Assembly: GCA_021162745.1 (NCBI GenBank)
Contig: JAGGYC010000032.1
Coordinates: 21,381 to 85,380, forward strand
Origin: Desulfuromonas sp.
GTDB taxonomy: Bacteria > Desulfobacterota > Desulfuromonadia > Desulfuromonadales > Desulfuromonadaceae
Reading direction: 5' to 3'
Length of the DNA: 64,000 nucleotides
Positions within the stretch are counted from its first letter, which is position 1. Each line of letters opens with the position of its first letter. The translations under genes were made by a program, and so were the position numbers. The notes under the pieces were generated by a model. The model was not told where the DNA came from and did no database searches. It was given only the letters and a program-made list of their open reading frames with translations. This document shows positions 30,687-40,173 of this stretch, in pieces.

Positions 30687-31229
30687 GTGAGGCAGCAGCC
30701 CTTAGTTCTGGTGCTGTTGATTCTTGTCATAATAGTCGTACTGAACCGGGAGCACTGCAGAAGAGCAGCGCTCCCGGTTTTTTTTGCGGAAGAAACCAAG
30801 CCGTGCTTGGTTGAGCTCGGTTGTGGTTTTTTTGACACAATGGAGCGTCATATTATTGACGTAAACGATCTGGAAGGCGTCATGAAAATGACAAGTTTGG
30901 GTCGCGGGCAGAAGTCATTGCGACAATACCTTGCCTGCTCGGCACTGAGACCGGGGCAATCGATCGATTTAGTCAGTAAAAATAGGGATGTCCCCCGGTT
31001 GACAGTCTCGTATATGGGGGCAGCGAAACAGATAGCCCTCGGTATCGCTCTACATCCGGATCAGATGACGGAGGATGATTGGCAGATTCTGCCTGGAATT
31101 GGTCCATCTCTGGCCGCATTAATCATACTGGACCGTCAAGAAAATGGCGACTTTGTCGCTTTGGAGAACTTGAAGCGGGTCAAGGGGATCTCTCGTAAGA
31201 AAATAGCTCAATGGAGAAGTTTTTTTTGA
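30687..31229 (+). CDS. Membrane-anchored helix-hairpin-helix protein
   Basis: The 180-residue protein begins with a membrane segment (PLVLVLLILVIIVVLN) and ends with an HhH region at about 130-180 (WQILPGIGPSLAALIILDRQ, FVALENLKRVKGISRKKIAQ) of the ComEA/T2SK type. The middle shows a SLBB-like fragment but no convincing domain. ComEA-type HhH proteins bind DNA, yet this one lacks other competence genes nearby. The start is GTG 30687, one base after the cimA stop. Confidence 0.65.
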   Translation: MRQQPLVLVLLILVIIVVLNREHCRRAALPVFFAEETKPCLVELGCGFFDTMERHIIDVNDLEGVMKMTSLGRGQKSLRQYLACSALRPGQSIDLVSKNRDVPRLTVSYMGAAKQIALGIALHPDQMTEDDWQILPGIGPSLAALIILDRQENGDFVALENLKRVKGISRKKIAQWRSFF

Positions 31230-31357
31230 CTTGCAACTACATGAAAAGACAGAGGTAATCTTCTCGGCAAGGCTGCGTCCCCTTTTTTGGCACTGATTGT
31301 GAAGTATATGTTATCAACTTGAATGTAGTGCAGACTAATCAATGAAAGGGGAGCATA

Positions 31358-31513
31358 ATGAAATGTCCAAAATGTAAAGGTCGCATGTATTCAGAAAAGT
31401 ATTTTGACTTTGTTCGTTCATTTGAGGCATGGAAGTGTAGCTGTTGTGGTGAACTGCTAGATTCAACGATTGTTTCCAACCGAGCCAGGAATCATAATCA
31501 TTACCTGGGATAG
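31358..31513 (+). CDS. Small zinc-ribbon protein (51 aa)
   Basis: A 51-residue open frame starts at ATG 31358, with AAAGGGGAG five bases upstream. It has two CxxC knuckles, CPKC near the N-terminus and CSCC around residue 27, separated by about 20 residues containing aromatic positions, as in stand-alone zinc ribbons. The function is unknown. It has its own terminator, which argues that it is a real transcription unit. Confidence 0.65.
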   Translation: MKCPKCKGRMYSEKYFDFVRSFEAWKCSCCGELLDSTIVSNRARNHNHYLG

Positions 31514-31540
31514 AAAACTAGTTATCCATATAGATATCAA

Positions 31541-31567
31541 GCCGAGCATTTGTGCTCGGCTTTTTTA
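31541..31567 (+). terminator. Strong intrinsic terminator after the zinc-ribbon gene
   Basis: A perfect 8-base stem GCCGAGCA/TGCTCGGC with loop TTTG is followed by seven pyrimidines, mostly T. The group II intron remnant begins right after the T run. Confidence 0.93.
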
Positions 31568-31570
31568 TTG

Positions 31571-31785
31571 GTGCGCCCGGCAGGGCGCACTTGCTTGAGG
31601 GTGCAAGTCCCTTGTACTCCCGGTAAGGGGATGTACTAGCCGAAGGCAAAGTGCTGGCCTGACGAACATGAATCGCATACGAGGCGGCCGTGTCGAATAA
31701 TGAGGCGTCCAATACCTAATAGTGTCGACATCCAAGGGTACACCACAGTACGGTCCGTTTTTGCCATCTGAGAGCCGGATAAAGC
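31571..31785 (+). mobile_element. Degenerate group II intron remnant (IIC-like, no intact ORF)
   Basis: GTGCG at 31571 is the group II 5' boundary consensus and opens a perfect hairpin GTGCGCCC-GGCA-GGGCGCAC. It is followed by the domain I signatures TTGAGGGTGCAAGTCCC (31595-31611) and TAGCCGAAGGC, and by ACGAACATGAATCGC-like text typical of intron cores. GAGCCGGAT at 31772-31780 matches the 5' strand of domain V, but the matching 3' strand is missing, so the element is truncated. The location directly behind a terminator hairpin is the known insertion preference of IIC introns. No reverse-transcriptase frame remains; the short open frames here are noise. Confidence 0.65.
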
Positions 31786-31986
31786 AACTTCCCTCAGCTA
31801 CTCGATTGAACCCGCCCCTCTTTCTCCACATCTGTTCGTCATCTTGTCCTGCGGAAGCTTCTCGGTTGCGTGTTAGTTGCGCTGGTGATTGTTGTGCTTG
31901 CGATGTTGTTTGTTATTCTTATACACAGGGTGAAAACTGTTGGTGCTCTACAAATTAATTATTCGTTGAAATGATGTGAGGGTGTA
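31786..31986 (+). other. Intergenic remainder before the Lon-family gene
   Basis: I see no gene in these 200 bases. A Cys/Trp-poor open frame crosses it but has no start site or codon bias. A TATTCTTATACA stretch near 31912-31923 could contain a -10 element for the downstream protease gene; this is weak. Confidence 0.3.
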
Positions 31987-34374
31987 ATGAATGTTGACCC
32001 GCTGAAAATCGAACAACTGAGATGGCGTTGTTTTGAACAACAGTTTGAGTTTAGCTCTACGGATGAGCTGGATGCGTTGGATGGCCCGATTGGCCAAGCT
32101 CGGGCCATGACGGCCATTGATCTGAGCCTTGGGATAAAGGATGACGGTTTTAACCTTTTTGTGTCTGGGCGTGCGGGGACTGGCCGCCTGTCTGCGATTA
32201 CCCGGCTGCTGAAGGAACGAGCTAACGGCGAGGATGTGCCGCCGGATTGGTGTTGTGTTCATGATCTTGACACGGGTTCCAAGCCGTTGAATTTCTCAAT
32301 TCCGGCGGGGAAAGGGCGGACACTTCAGGAGGATGTTGCCGTTCTGATTAAACGTATTTCTGAACAGCTGCCTAAAATTTTTGAAAGTAAAGAATATGAA
32401 CAATATAAGGGGAAAATTACTACAGAATATCAAAAAAAGAATAAGCAGCTATTTGATGACCTCGAAGCGAAAGCGGCAGAACAGGGATTTGGTATTCAAC
32501 GTACCGTGAGTGGGTTGGTCTTGGTCCCGGCGGCCAATGGACAACCATTGACCCAGTTGGAATATGATGCCCTTGACGAAGACGAACGACGGCAGCTGAA
32601 TGCACGTGGTGCCAAGTTGCAGCATTTGCTCGATGATGTGCTTGGCCAGATCCGGGAAATTGAGACAGAAGTTCAAGCTGCGGTGTCAAAGATGGAAAAA
32701 CAGATCGTCAACATGACGATTCGCCACCTGTTTAAAGGATTGGAGGGACGTTATTCAGACTTTGTTGATGTTGTTGATCACCTGCAGCGTTGTCAGAACG
32801 ATATTGCCGACAATATTGACGAATTTCGGCCTAAAAAAGAAAGTCGCCTGGTTTTTGCTGCAAGGGAAGGCTCTTCCGGGGGATTTTGGGAGCGTTACCA
32901 GATTAATTTGTTTGTTGATAACAGCGATGTCACTGGAGCTCCGGTTGTTTTTGAGGCAAATCCAACCTATTTCAATCTGTTCGGTCGAATTGAGCATGTT
33001 GTTCATATGGGCAATGCCACCACCGATTTTACCATGGTCAAGTCTGGAGCATTGCACCGCGCCAATGGTGGTTATCTGGTGATCAATTGCCGTGATTTGT
33101 TGATGAACTATTTCTCTTACGAGGCGTTGAAGCGTTGCCTGAGAAATAAGTCGATCAAGATGGAAGATATCGCTGAGCAAGTTCGATTGATCTCTGTGGC
33201 GTCTCTTAAACCGGAACCTATTCCGTTTTCGTGCAAAGTGATTCTGATTGGCGAATCAATGATCTACAATTTGCTGCATCGCTTTGATCATGATTTCCGT
33301 AAGTATTTTAAAGTGCGGGCCGATTTTAATCACTATCTCGACAACACTTGGGGCAATGTGACCAAATACGCTCAGTTTGTTGCCGTTCAATGTCGTGAAA
33401 ACAATTTGCCTCACTTCGATAGATCTGCCGTTTCCGGCGTTGTTGAGTATGCGGCTAGGCTCGTTGAAGATCAGGACAAGCTGTCGTCTCGTTTCCTGGA
33501 AATTGCTGATCTGGTAAAAGAGGCAGCTCACTATGCTGGGCAGCAAAACAAAACGTTAGTGACCGCTGAGCAAGTCAAGTTGGCCGTTGTGGCTCGCCAG
33601 TATCGTAGCAACCGAATTGAAGAAGAGTTGCAACGCCTATTGTTGGAAGGGATAATCCTGGTCGATTGTGACGGTAGACAGACCGGTCAGATTAATGGCT
33701 TGTCGGTATATCAGCTGGGCGATTACAGCTTTGGCCTGCCAACGCGAATAACCGCCACCACCTGTATGGGTAAAGCAGGTGTGGTGAATATAGAGCGTGA
33801 GGTGAAACAGTCGGGAGCGGTGCATGATAAGGGGATGCTTATTTTGACCGGTTTCTTTGGTCAACGATTTGCCCAGGATAAGCCGTTGACTTTTTCCGCA
33901 TCGATCTGTTTTGAACAGACTTATGGTGGCGTCGAAGGCGATAGTGCCTCATCAACGGAGCTCTATGCGCTGTTGTCCTCTCTGGCCAATCTGCCAATCC
34001 GTCAGGATATTGCGGTAACGGGCTCAGTTAACCAGTTTGGACAGCTACAGGCGATCGGCGGGGTAAATGACAAAATTGAGGGGTTTTATGCCCTGTGTAA
34101 GCTGGTGGGACTGACGGGTCAACAGGGGGTGATGATCCCTCAGGCTAACGTCAAGCACTTGATGCTCGCTGAAGAAGTTGTCGCTGCCTGTGCCGAAGGG
34201 CAATTCCACGTTTGGGCGGTGAGCACTGTTGATGAAGGGATCGAGTTGTTAACCGGTGTTCCGGCCGGGAAGAAGGTCGGGCAGGACTGGGAGGAGGGTT
34301 CGGTTAATGCGCAGGTCGATGCTCGCTTGCGAGCGTTGGCGGAGCAGTTGGTGGCATTTACGTCCCGTGATTAA
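31987..34374 (+). CDS. Lon-family ATP-dependent protease (LonB/YcbZ-type)
   Basis: The 795-residue protein has an AAA-like N-terminal region, a long helical insertion (150-300) and a C-terminal Lon peptidase domain. The catalytic Ser lies in VEGDSASSTELYALLS and the Lys in GGVNDKIEGFYALC, the S16 Ser-Lys dyad. The Walker A position reads SGRAGTGRLSAI, with Arg where Lys is usual; I believe this variant is common in the YcbZ-like subfamily but could not check. The role is protein quality control, with unknown substrates. Its stop codon overlaps the convergent transporter gene. Confidence 0.88.
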   Translation: MNVDPLKIEQLRWRCFEQQFEFSSTDELDALDGPIGQARAMTAIDLSLGIKDDGFNLFVSGRAGTGRLSAITRLLKERANGEDVPPDWCCVHDLDTGSKPLNFSIPAGKGRTLQEDVAVLIKRISEQLPKIFESKEYEQYKGKITTEYQKKNKQLFDDLEAKAAEQGFGIQRTVSGLVLVPAANGQPLTQLEYDALDEDERRQLNARGAKLQHLLDDVLGQIREIETEVQAAVSKMEKQIVNMTIRHLFKGLEGRYSDFVDVVDHLQRCQNDIADNIDEFRPKKESRLVFAAREGSSGGFWERYQINLFVDNSDVTGAPVVFEANPTYFNLFGRIEHVVHMGNATTDFTMVKSGALHRANGGYLVINCRDLLMNYFSYEALKRCLRNKSIKMEDIAEQVRLISVASLKPEPIPFSCKVILIGESMIYNLLHRFDHDFRKYFKVRADFNHYLDNTWGNVTKYAQFVAVQCRENNLPHFDRSAVSGVVEYAARLVEDQDKLSSRFLEIADLVKEAAHYAGQQNKTLVTAEQVKLAVVARQYRSNRIEEELQRLLLEGIILVDCDGRQTGQINGLSVYQLGDYSFGLPTRITATTCMGKAGVVNIEREVKQSGAVHDKGMLILTGFFGQRFAQDKPLTFSASICFEQTYGGVEGDSASSTELYALLSSLANLPIRQDIAVTGSVNQFGQLQAIGGVNDKIEGFYALCKLVGLTGQQGVMIPQANVKHLMLAEEVVAACAEGQFHVWAVSTVDEGIELLTGVPAGKKVGQDWEEGSVNAQVDARLRALAEQLVAFTSRD

Positions 34375-36005
34375 TCGCTGACGTTGTGATCCGATTGGTT
34401 GATCTCATTTTCCAGCATTGACAGATAGTGGCGTGCTTTGCCGCTTTGCTCGACACTGCGATGGATTTTGCTGGCAATGTCGAGTTCAATAACCATCCGC
34501 TGAACATCCAGCTTGCCATACGCCCCAGCCTTTAATAATGCCGATTTGAGCTGTTGGTAATCCTCCTGCAGTTGTGAGAAGTCGAGGTCGTGAAGCTGGG
34601 TTGACTGAAATGGTTTGAGCTGCTCAGAGCAGTTTCTCTGAAATTGGCGGATTGCCAGGGATAATTTTTCATCCGTTAATTGAGATATGCTGTTTCTCTC
34701 GGCGGTAATTTGTTCGGCGAGATCCGTCATGGTGATGAGGTAGCGAGAGATTCGCAGGGTAACCGGAAGCATTTCCGCCTGTTCAACCGGTAGGCGACTG
34801 CGTTGTAGGTCGGTACAAAACCGGGCAATGGCAGTGGTCAACCGTTCAGTCGTGAAATGGCCCGTTGCGACATCACGTTCATTCGCCGGTGTTTTATCCA
34901 GGGCTTTTCGTGTTGTTGAATGGGCAATTTCATCCAGTCGAGAAAGTTCTTTGCATAGGGCGTGGATGGCAAGAAGTGGCGTGCCGAGGAGCGTTTTGTC
35001 GAGATAGAGTGGTTTGCCCTGCTGGTCTTCCGGTGATTGGAACCTTTTTTTTAGCCATGTTGTTAATGGTCGAGTCAGTGGGAAAAAAAGTAGTACCCCC
35101 AGAATATTAAAACAGGTGTGGAAAAGGGCAAGTTCGGAAACCGTGGAGGGGGTAAGGCCGATGAGAGACTCAACGGGAGCCATCATCGAATAAAAAAACG
35201 GCAGGAAGAGTAGGGCAACAGCGCCGGTCGCAATATTGAACAAAATATGCGCAGCCGCGACGCGTTTTGCTGCCGCTGTTGCACCAATCACTGCAAACAG
35301 TGCCGTTGATGTCGTGCCGACGTTTGCGCCAATAATAAGAGCCGCCGCCGTCATCGATGTAACTACATCACCTCCTGCCGCAGTGATGATTAGGGCGATC
35401 GCAGCACTGGAGGATTGAAAGATGAATGTGGTCGCCGTTCCGATTGCGACGCAGAGGAACAGGGTGAGCAGATCGTTGTGTGTCAGTGGGGGGATGTGTA
35501 GTGTGGCGCCGGTGTTGGCAAGGGCGTTTTTCATGATCTCAAGTCCGATGAAAAAAACGCCAAATCCACTCAGAATATCTCCTGCTGCGTTATTTGTTCT
35601 GGCCTTGCTGGAAATACGCATAAAGGCACCCAGGCCGATTAACGGCAGGGCAAACGTTTTAATTTCGATGTTGATTCCGACCAGAGCGACCAGCCAGGCT
35701 GTCATCGTTGTGCCGACGTTGGTGCCGTAGATGATTGCAATGGCCTGTCGAAGCTTAATCAGTCCGGCGTTGACAAAACCAATGGTTGCCACTGTTGTTG
35801 CGCTGGATGATTGTAGGATCGCCGTGAGGACGGTCCCCGTCATGACACAGCGAAGTGGAGTGTCCGTTGTGTTGCGTAGTATGCCACGCAGGGTTTTCCC
35901 CGCGGACGTCTGTAGGCCCTCAGTCAACAGGCGCAGGCCGATCAGAAATAATCCCAGGCCGCCAATCAGCTTTCCAATGTCAGAGAAATCCATAGCAGTA
36001 GACAC
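34371..36005 (-). CDS. Na+/phosphate cotransporter family protein with PhoU-like tail
   Basis: The 544-residue protein has about eight to nine membrane segments in the first 310 residues with the inverted-repeat signature of the NptA/YjbB family: TAILQSSSATTVATIGF and TFIFQSSSAAIALII. The last 200 residues are soluble and helical, resembling PhoU. Members move phosphate with Na+, and YjbB in E. coli exports phosphate. Direction here is unknown. The gene converges on the Lon gene with a 4-base overlap and no terminator between. Confidence 0.88.
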   Translation of the reverse strand: MSTAMDFSDIGKLIGGLGLFLIGLRLLTEGLQTSAGKTLRGILRNTTDTPLRCVMTGTVLTAILQSSSATTVATIGFVNAGLIKLRQAIAIIYGTNVGTTMTAWLVALVGINIEIKTFALPLIGLGAFMRISSKARTNNAAGDILSGFGVFFIGLEIMKNALANTGATLHIPPLTHNDLLTLFLCVAIGTATTFIFQSSSAAIALIITAAGGDVVTSMTAAALIIGANVGTTSTALFAVIGATAAAKRVAAAHILFNIATGAVALLFLPFFYSMMAPVESLIGLTPSTVSELALFHTCFNILGVLLFFPLTRPLTTWLKKRFQSPEDQQGKPLYLDKTLLGTPLLAIHALCKELSRLDEIAHSTTRKALDKTPANERDVATGHFTTERLTTAIARFCTDLQRSRLPVEQAEMLPVTLRISRYLITMTDLAEQITAERNSISQLTDEKLSLAIRQFQRNCSEQLKPFQSTQLHDLDFSQLQEDYQQLKSALLKAGAYGKLDVQRMVIELDIASKIHRSVEQSGKARHYLSMLENEINQSDHNVSD

Positions 36006-36095
36006 TTCGTGGTAGTGGTGAAGGTAAGTATTTGCTATCTTACACTCTTAGTGTCGTCTTGTGTACGTCTGAAGTTTTTTTGAGGATCGTTATTT

Positions 36096-37301
36096 ATGCG
36101 GGATATTTTTATTGGTCGACAACCTATTTTTGACCGCCATATGCGTGTTTATGCGTATGAGTTGTTGTACCGTCATGGGTTTGTTGACCGTGCCATTATT
36201 ACAGACTGCGATGCGGCCAGTTCCGAGGTCGTGGTCAACTCGTTGATTGAGTTGGGCCTTGATCGCCTGGTCGGGACACGCAAGGCGTTCTGCAACTTTA
36301 CCCGTGGTTTTTTGCTTAAAGGGGCTAGTGTGCCATTTACGACCAATCAACTGGTGGTTGAAGTGTTGGAAACGGTATCGCCAGAGCCTGAGGTTCTTGA
36401 GGCCATTCGCAGTCTGTCCAAAAGTGGTCATATCATTGCGCTCGACGACTTTGTTGTCACCGATGAACTGCTGCCCTTGGTGGAGTTGGCTGATATCATC
36501 AAAATTGATGTTCTGGAGCAGTCAAGAGAGCAGATAGAAGAGCAGGTCGGCAGGTTACGCAGTATAAAAAAAATACAGCTTTTGGCGGAAAAAGTTGAAA
36601 CAAACGAAGATTTTATTTTCTGCCGAGATCTCGGGTTTGATTATTTCCAAGGTTATTTTTTCAGCAAGCCGCAGGTGGTTGCTGGCCGGAAGATGCCTCC
36701 CAGCCGCTTGGCGATGCTCCGGCTGATGACCGAGCTGCAGCGCCCGGATATTGACTTGGGCAAACTCGAAGAGATTATCCAAACCGATGTGAACCTCAGT
36801 GTAAAGTTGCTGCGGCAGATCAACTCCAGTTTTTATAGTTTGCTTTCGGAGGTTAAATCTATTCGCCAGGCCATTGTTTATCTCGGATTGATGCATATTC
36901 GCAATTGGGCATGTATTGTGGCGATGGGCAGTGTCGATGATAAGCCGCAAGAACTGATGACGATGGCGTTGGTCCGGGCGAAAATGTGTGAACTGCTTGC
37001 TGATGTCGACGATGCCGAGCGCAAGGGGATGTTTTTTACCGTCGGTCTGTTCTCACTGCTGGATAGTATTTTTGATTCGCCCATGGAGGAAGTATTAACC
37101 AACCTGCCTCTGACCAATGAAGTCAACCAAGCATTGCTTAAGCGGGAGGGACCTCTCGGTAAGGCACTGGAGTGTGTTGACGCCTATGAACATGCGGATT
37201 GGGATCGTGTTGTTGGCAGTGGCTACGAAGAGGATCGGGTGTGTAATGCCTATCTGGAAGCCTTGGATTGGTCGACGGCGGTCATCGAGAGTCTTGCTTG
37301 A
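36096..37301 (+). CDS. EAL-HDOD signalling protein (YuxH/CdgJ-type) with degenerate EAL motif
   Basis: The 401-residue protein pairs an EAL-like phosphodiesterase domain (1-195) with an HDOD domain (200-395). Where EAL enzymes read ExL in the signature, this has YAYELLYRHG, and the later blocks IALDDFVV and LLAEKVET are retained. Such proteins usually bind or sense rather than hydrolyse c-di-GMP and affect motility. The HDOD half shows VNLSVKLLRQINSSFYSL. The gene is monocistronic, with a terminator behind it. Confidence 0.88.
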   Translation: MRDIFIGRQPIFDRHMRVYAYELLYRHGFVDRAIITDCDAASSEVVVNSLIELGLDRLVGTRKAFCNFTRGFLLKGASVPFTTNQLVVEVLETVSPEPEVLEAIRSLSKSGHIIALDDFVVTDELLPLVELADIIKIDVLEQSREQIEEQVGRLRSIKKIQLLAEKVETNEDFIFCRDLGFDYFQGYFFSKPQVVAGRKMPPSRLAMLRLMTELQRPDIDLGKLEEIIQTDVNLSVKLLRQINSSFYSLLSEVKSIRQAIVYLGLMHIRNWACIVAMGSVDDKPQELMTMALVRAKMCELLADVDDAERKGMFFTVGLFSLLDSIFDSPMEEVLTNLPLTNEVNQALLKREGPLGKALECVDAYEHADWDRVVGSGYEEDRVCNAYLEALDWSTAVIESLA

Positions 37302-37328
37302 GCCGAATTGATGTTGTTGTATAACCCC

Positions 37329-37364
37329 AACGCCGCCGGAACTCTACCGTTTTGGTGGCGTTTA
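37329..37364 (+). terminator. Intrinsic terminator after the EAL-HDOD gene
   Basis: AACGCCGCC pairs with GGTGGCGTT (one G:U) around a 15-base loop, followed by TATTTTC. It ends just before the ispE ribosome site. Confidence 0.6.
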
Positions 37365-37381
37365 TTTTCAGGATGTATGCG

Positions 37382-38221
37382 GTGATAAGTCGAAACTTTC
37401 AGGCCCCAGCCAAGGTTAACCTCTGCCTCCACATTGCAGGACGCAGGCCGGATGGCTATCATGAGTTGCAGATGATCATGCAAAAGGTTTCCTTGTATGA
37501 CGACTTGACGATTTCACTCTTGGATAATGAGCAGCTGACGGTGGTCTGTAATGATGTGTCATTGGTTGCAGGCGAGGTGAATATAGTTGAACGTGCCGCT
37601 CGGGCGATGCTCGGATATTGTTCTCAACCGTGCGGCGTTGAGATAACGCTGAAGAAGAATATCCCCGTGGCGGCCGGATTGGGGGGCGGGTCGTCTGATG
37701 CGGCCATGGTGCTTTTAGCTTTGAATCAGATGCTGGATCTGCAACTGGATGAAAATAACCTGCATGATGAAGCGCTGCAATTGGGAGCAGATGTCCCCTT
37801 TTTTCTTCAGGATCAGTGCGTATGGGCAACGGGGATCGGTGACCGGTTCGTTTCGATTACGCACATGCCAAAATTTTATCTGGTTCTTGTCAATCCGGGT
37901 GTCGGGGTTTCTACCGCCCTGGTGTATGGGGCGATCTCTGCTGAATATTATTCAAATTGCTTGATGGCGGATGGCTTTGACGATGTCCAGCAACTTTGTG
38001 CGCAGTTACATAATGATCTTGAACCTGTTGCCATCGGCCTGTGTCCCGTTATCGAAGAGGCGAAGTCGACTCTCCGTGACTGTGGAGCCCTGGGGGTCTT
38101 GATGTCAGGCAGCGGTGCTACGGTTTTCGGGGTTTTTAGCGATAATGGTGAAGCAGAAGCGGCGGCTGAGTGTGTACGCCGGGAGCGTGGATGGTGGGCG
38201 ATGGCCGTTTCCCCAGTGTGA
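37382..38221 (+). CDS. ispE: 4-diphosphocytidyl-2-C-methyl-D-erythritol kinase
   Basis: IspE phosphorylates CDP-methylerythritol in the MEP isoprenoid pathway. The GHMP kinase shows APAKVNLCLHIAGRRPDGYH, the ATP loop PVAAGLGGGSSDAAMVLL and the C-terminal GVLMSGSGATVFGVF. I chose GTG 37382, which has AGGA eight bases upstream; ATG 37373 overlaps that AGGA and would add three residues. About 279 residues. tRNA-Gln and prs follow, an order seen in related genomes. Confidence 0.92.
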   Translation: MISRNFQAPAKVNLCLHIAGRRPDGYHELQMIMQKVSLYDDLTISLLDNEQLTVVCNDVSLVAGEVNIVERAARAMLGYCSQPCGVEITLKKNIPVAAGLGGGSSDAAMVLLALNQMLDLQLDENNLHDEALQLGADVPFFLQDQCVWATGIGDRFVSITHMPKFYLVLVNPGVGVSTALVYGAISAEYYSNCLMADGFDDVQQLCAQLHNDLEPVAIGLCPVIEEAKSTLRDCGALGVLMSGSGATVFGVFSDNGEAEAAAECVRRERGWWAMAVSPV

Positions 38222-38356
38222 AAAACAACAATCAACAGGCAATGGGATTTTTTTGTTTACACCCCAGAAGCTTTGTTGTATAACCCCTCCCACGACTCGC
38301 CGAGAAAGTGATTGCGATTATGAAATCGCGGTGGGATCCGATTTATAAAGTTATGA

Positions 38357-38431
38357 TGGGGCGTCGCCAAGCGGTAAGGCACTGGATTTTGATTCCAGCA
38401 TTCCCAGGTTCGATCCCTGGCGCCCCAGCCA
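38357..38431 (+). tRNA. tRNA-Gln (TTG)
   Basis: The 75-base cloverleaf has acceptor stem TGGGGCG/CGCCCCA with the weak U1-A72 pair typical of tRNA-Gln, anticodon TTG in TTTTGAT, and encoded CCA. Confidence 0.95.
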
Positions 38432-38437
38432 CTTTTT

Positions 38438-38496
38438 AAACCTCTTACGATGGTAGCCTGGTTGATACAGTAGCCATGCGTTGAGAGGTTTTTTTT
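38438..38496 (+). terminator. Terminator after tRNA-Gln
   Basis: AAACCTCT (38438-38445) pairs with AGAGGTTT (38484-38491) enclosing a 38-base region that can form a smaller hairpin (TGGTAGCC...), and a run of eight T follows. Confidence 0.6.
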
Positions 38497-38553
38497 GTTT
38501 GTGTTGCCTGTTTTGCAGGTGATGTACCGTTAGCCGCAGCATCGGGATATGAC

Positions 38554-39492
38554 GTGAATAAATTTAAGATTTTTGCAGGGAACTCCAATCCTTTATTGGC
38601 TCGGGATATTTGCGGGCACCTTTCTGTACCCCTCGGAAGTGCCAACGTTAAGAAGTTTTCCGATGGTGAAATTATGGTCGAAATCGGAGAAAATGTCCGC
38701 GGCCGTGATGTCTACATTATTCAGTCAACAAGTTCTCCTTCCAATCACAACATCATGGAACTGCTGATTATGACCGATGCGCTCAAGCGAGCTTCTGCGG
38801 CGAGCATAACGGCGGTAATCCCCTATTTTGGCTATGCGCGTCAAGATCGTAAGGTCGCACCACGGACGCCGATCACGGGTAAGTTGGTGGCGGATCTGAT
38901 TACGACAGCGGGCGTGGATCGTATCCTGACCATGGATCTACATGCCGGCCAGATACAAGGTTTCTTTGATATCCCTGTCGATCATCTCTTTGCGGCTCCT
39001 GTGTTGCTTGAAGATGTTCAGGCTCGGTTCTCTGAGCGTGTTGTAGTTGTGTCGCCGGATGCCGGCGGAACCGAGCGTGCGCGTGCCTTTGCAAAGCGTC
39101 TTGATGCCGGCTTGGCGATTATCGATAAGCGTCGCAGTGGCCCGAATGTGTCGGAAGTGATGCATATCATTGGCGATGTCAAGGATCAGGTTTGTATCAT
39201 TGTCGATGATATGATCGATACGGCTGGGACGCTTTGTCATGCTGCCGCTGCGCTGCGTGACGAAGGTGCTCGCCAAGTGTTTGCCTATGCAACACACGCC
39301 GTCCTGTCAGGGCCTGCTTTGGAGCGGATCGGTGACAGTTGTCTTGAAGAAGTTGTTGTTTCAGATACAATTCCATGTACAGATAAGCTGGAGCAGTGCT
39401 CGAATCTGCGTCAGCTTCCTGTGTCGAAGCTGTTGGCTGAAGCAATTCGCCGTATTCATGCGGACGAGTCTGTCAGTTCATTGTTCGTCTGA
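38554..39492 (+). CDS. prs: Ribose-phosphate pyrophosphokinase
   Basis: Prs makes PRPP from ribose 5-phosphate and ATP for nucleotides, His, Trp and NAD. The 312-residue protein has [11 protein letters not shown], the ATP-binding [31 protein letters not shown] and the PRPP loop [14 protein letters not shown]. The start is GTG 38554 with GGGA upstream. rplY follows with its own AGGAGG-like site after 58 bases. Confidence 0.96.
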   Translation: MNKFKIFAGNSNPLLARDICGHLSVPLGSANVKKFSDGEIMVEIGENVRGRDVYIIQSTSSPSNHNIMELLIMTDALKRASAASITAVIPYFGYARQDRKVAPRTPITGKLVADLITTAGVDRILTMDLHAGQIQGFFDIPVDHLFAAPVLLEDVQARFSERVVVVSPDAGGTERARAFAKRLDAGLAIIDKRRSGPNVSEVMHIIGDVKDQVCIIVDDMIDTAGTLCHAAAALRDEGARQVFAYATHAVLSGPALERIGDSCLEEVVVSDTIPCTDKLEQCSNLRQLPVSKLLAEAIRRIHADESVSSLFV

Positions 39493-39550
39493 TTAAGTAA
39501 AGTGTGTCAGCCTATCGGTTTGGCCGCTGTTTATATGGAGGAAGTAAATC

Positions 39551-40171
39551 ATGGCACAAGCAGAATTGAATGTTGCCCTGCGTGAACGTGTTGGAAAAGG
39601 TGGCGCTCGTAGCGCTCGCCGTTCCGGCTTGGTCCCAGGCGTAGTTTATGGCCCGGGTATTGAACCCTGTACCGTTACTGTAGCCCCCAAAGCTCTCGAT
39701 GCTGCTATCGGTGGTGAAGCGGGTTGGAATACGCTGTTGACTCTGAGGGGCGAAGGTCCTTTTGATGGTGTGGCCGCTATTGTTAAGGATGTTCAGGTTG
39801 ATTCAATTCGTCGTAATGCAACACACGTCGATTTTCAAGCCATTGACATGAATAAAGCCGCATCGTTTATGGTTCCTGTGAATCCTGTTGGTAAAGCTGC
39901 TGGTGAAAAAGCCGGTGGAAACCTGCAGGTTATTCGTAAAGAGCTGGAAGTGATCTGCCTGCCCAGCGCAGTTCCTGCAAGCATTGATATCAATGTTGAA
40001 GCCCTTGAGGTCGGTGATGTTGTTCATATCGACAGCGTTGTGGTTCCCGAAGGAACCGAGCTGCCTCACGATGTTAACTTCACCGTGATCACAGTTGTCG
40101 GCCATAAAGCTGATGACCTTGATGAAGATGTTGAGGCTGATGCTGAGGCTGAGGCTGAGGAAGCAGAGTAA
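39551..40171 (+). CDS. rplY: 50S ribosomal protein L25 (CTC/general stress form)
   Basis: L25 binds 5S rRNA. The 206-residue long form has an N-terminal L25 domain (ELNVALRERVGKGGARSARR, GLVPGVVYGPG) and a C-terminal TL5-type beta domain. A Glu/Asp/Ala tail (DEDVEADAEAEAEEAE) is encoded by a GAGGCT-type repeat near 40130-40160. ATGGAGGAAG precedes the start. pth follows at two bases. Confidence 0.94.
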   Translation: MAQAELNVALRERVGKGGARSARRSGLVPGVVYGPGIEPCTVTVAPKALDAAIGGEAGWNTLLTLRGEGPFDGVAAIVKDVQVDSIRRNATHVDFQAIDMNKAASFMVPVNPVGKAAGEKAGGNLQVIRKELEVICLPSAVPASIDINVEALEVGDVVHIDSVVVPEGTELPHDVNFTVITVVGHKADDLDEDVEADAEAEAEEAE

Positions 40172-40173
40172 CA

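Noticed and set aside
31565-31958. Two short frames inside the group II remnant and its flank
   Set aside because: They cross structured intron RNA, lack ribosome sites and have no recognisable product.
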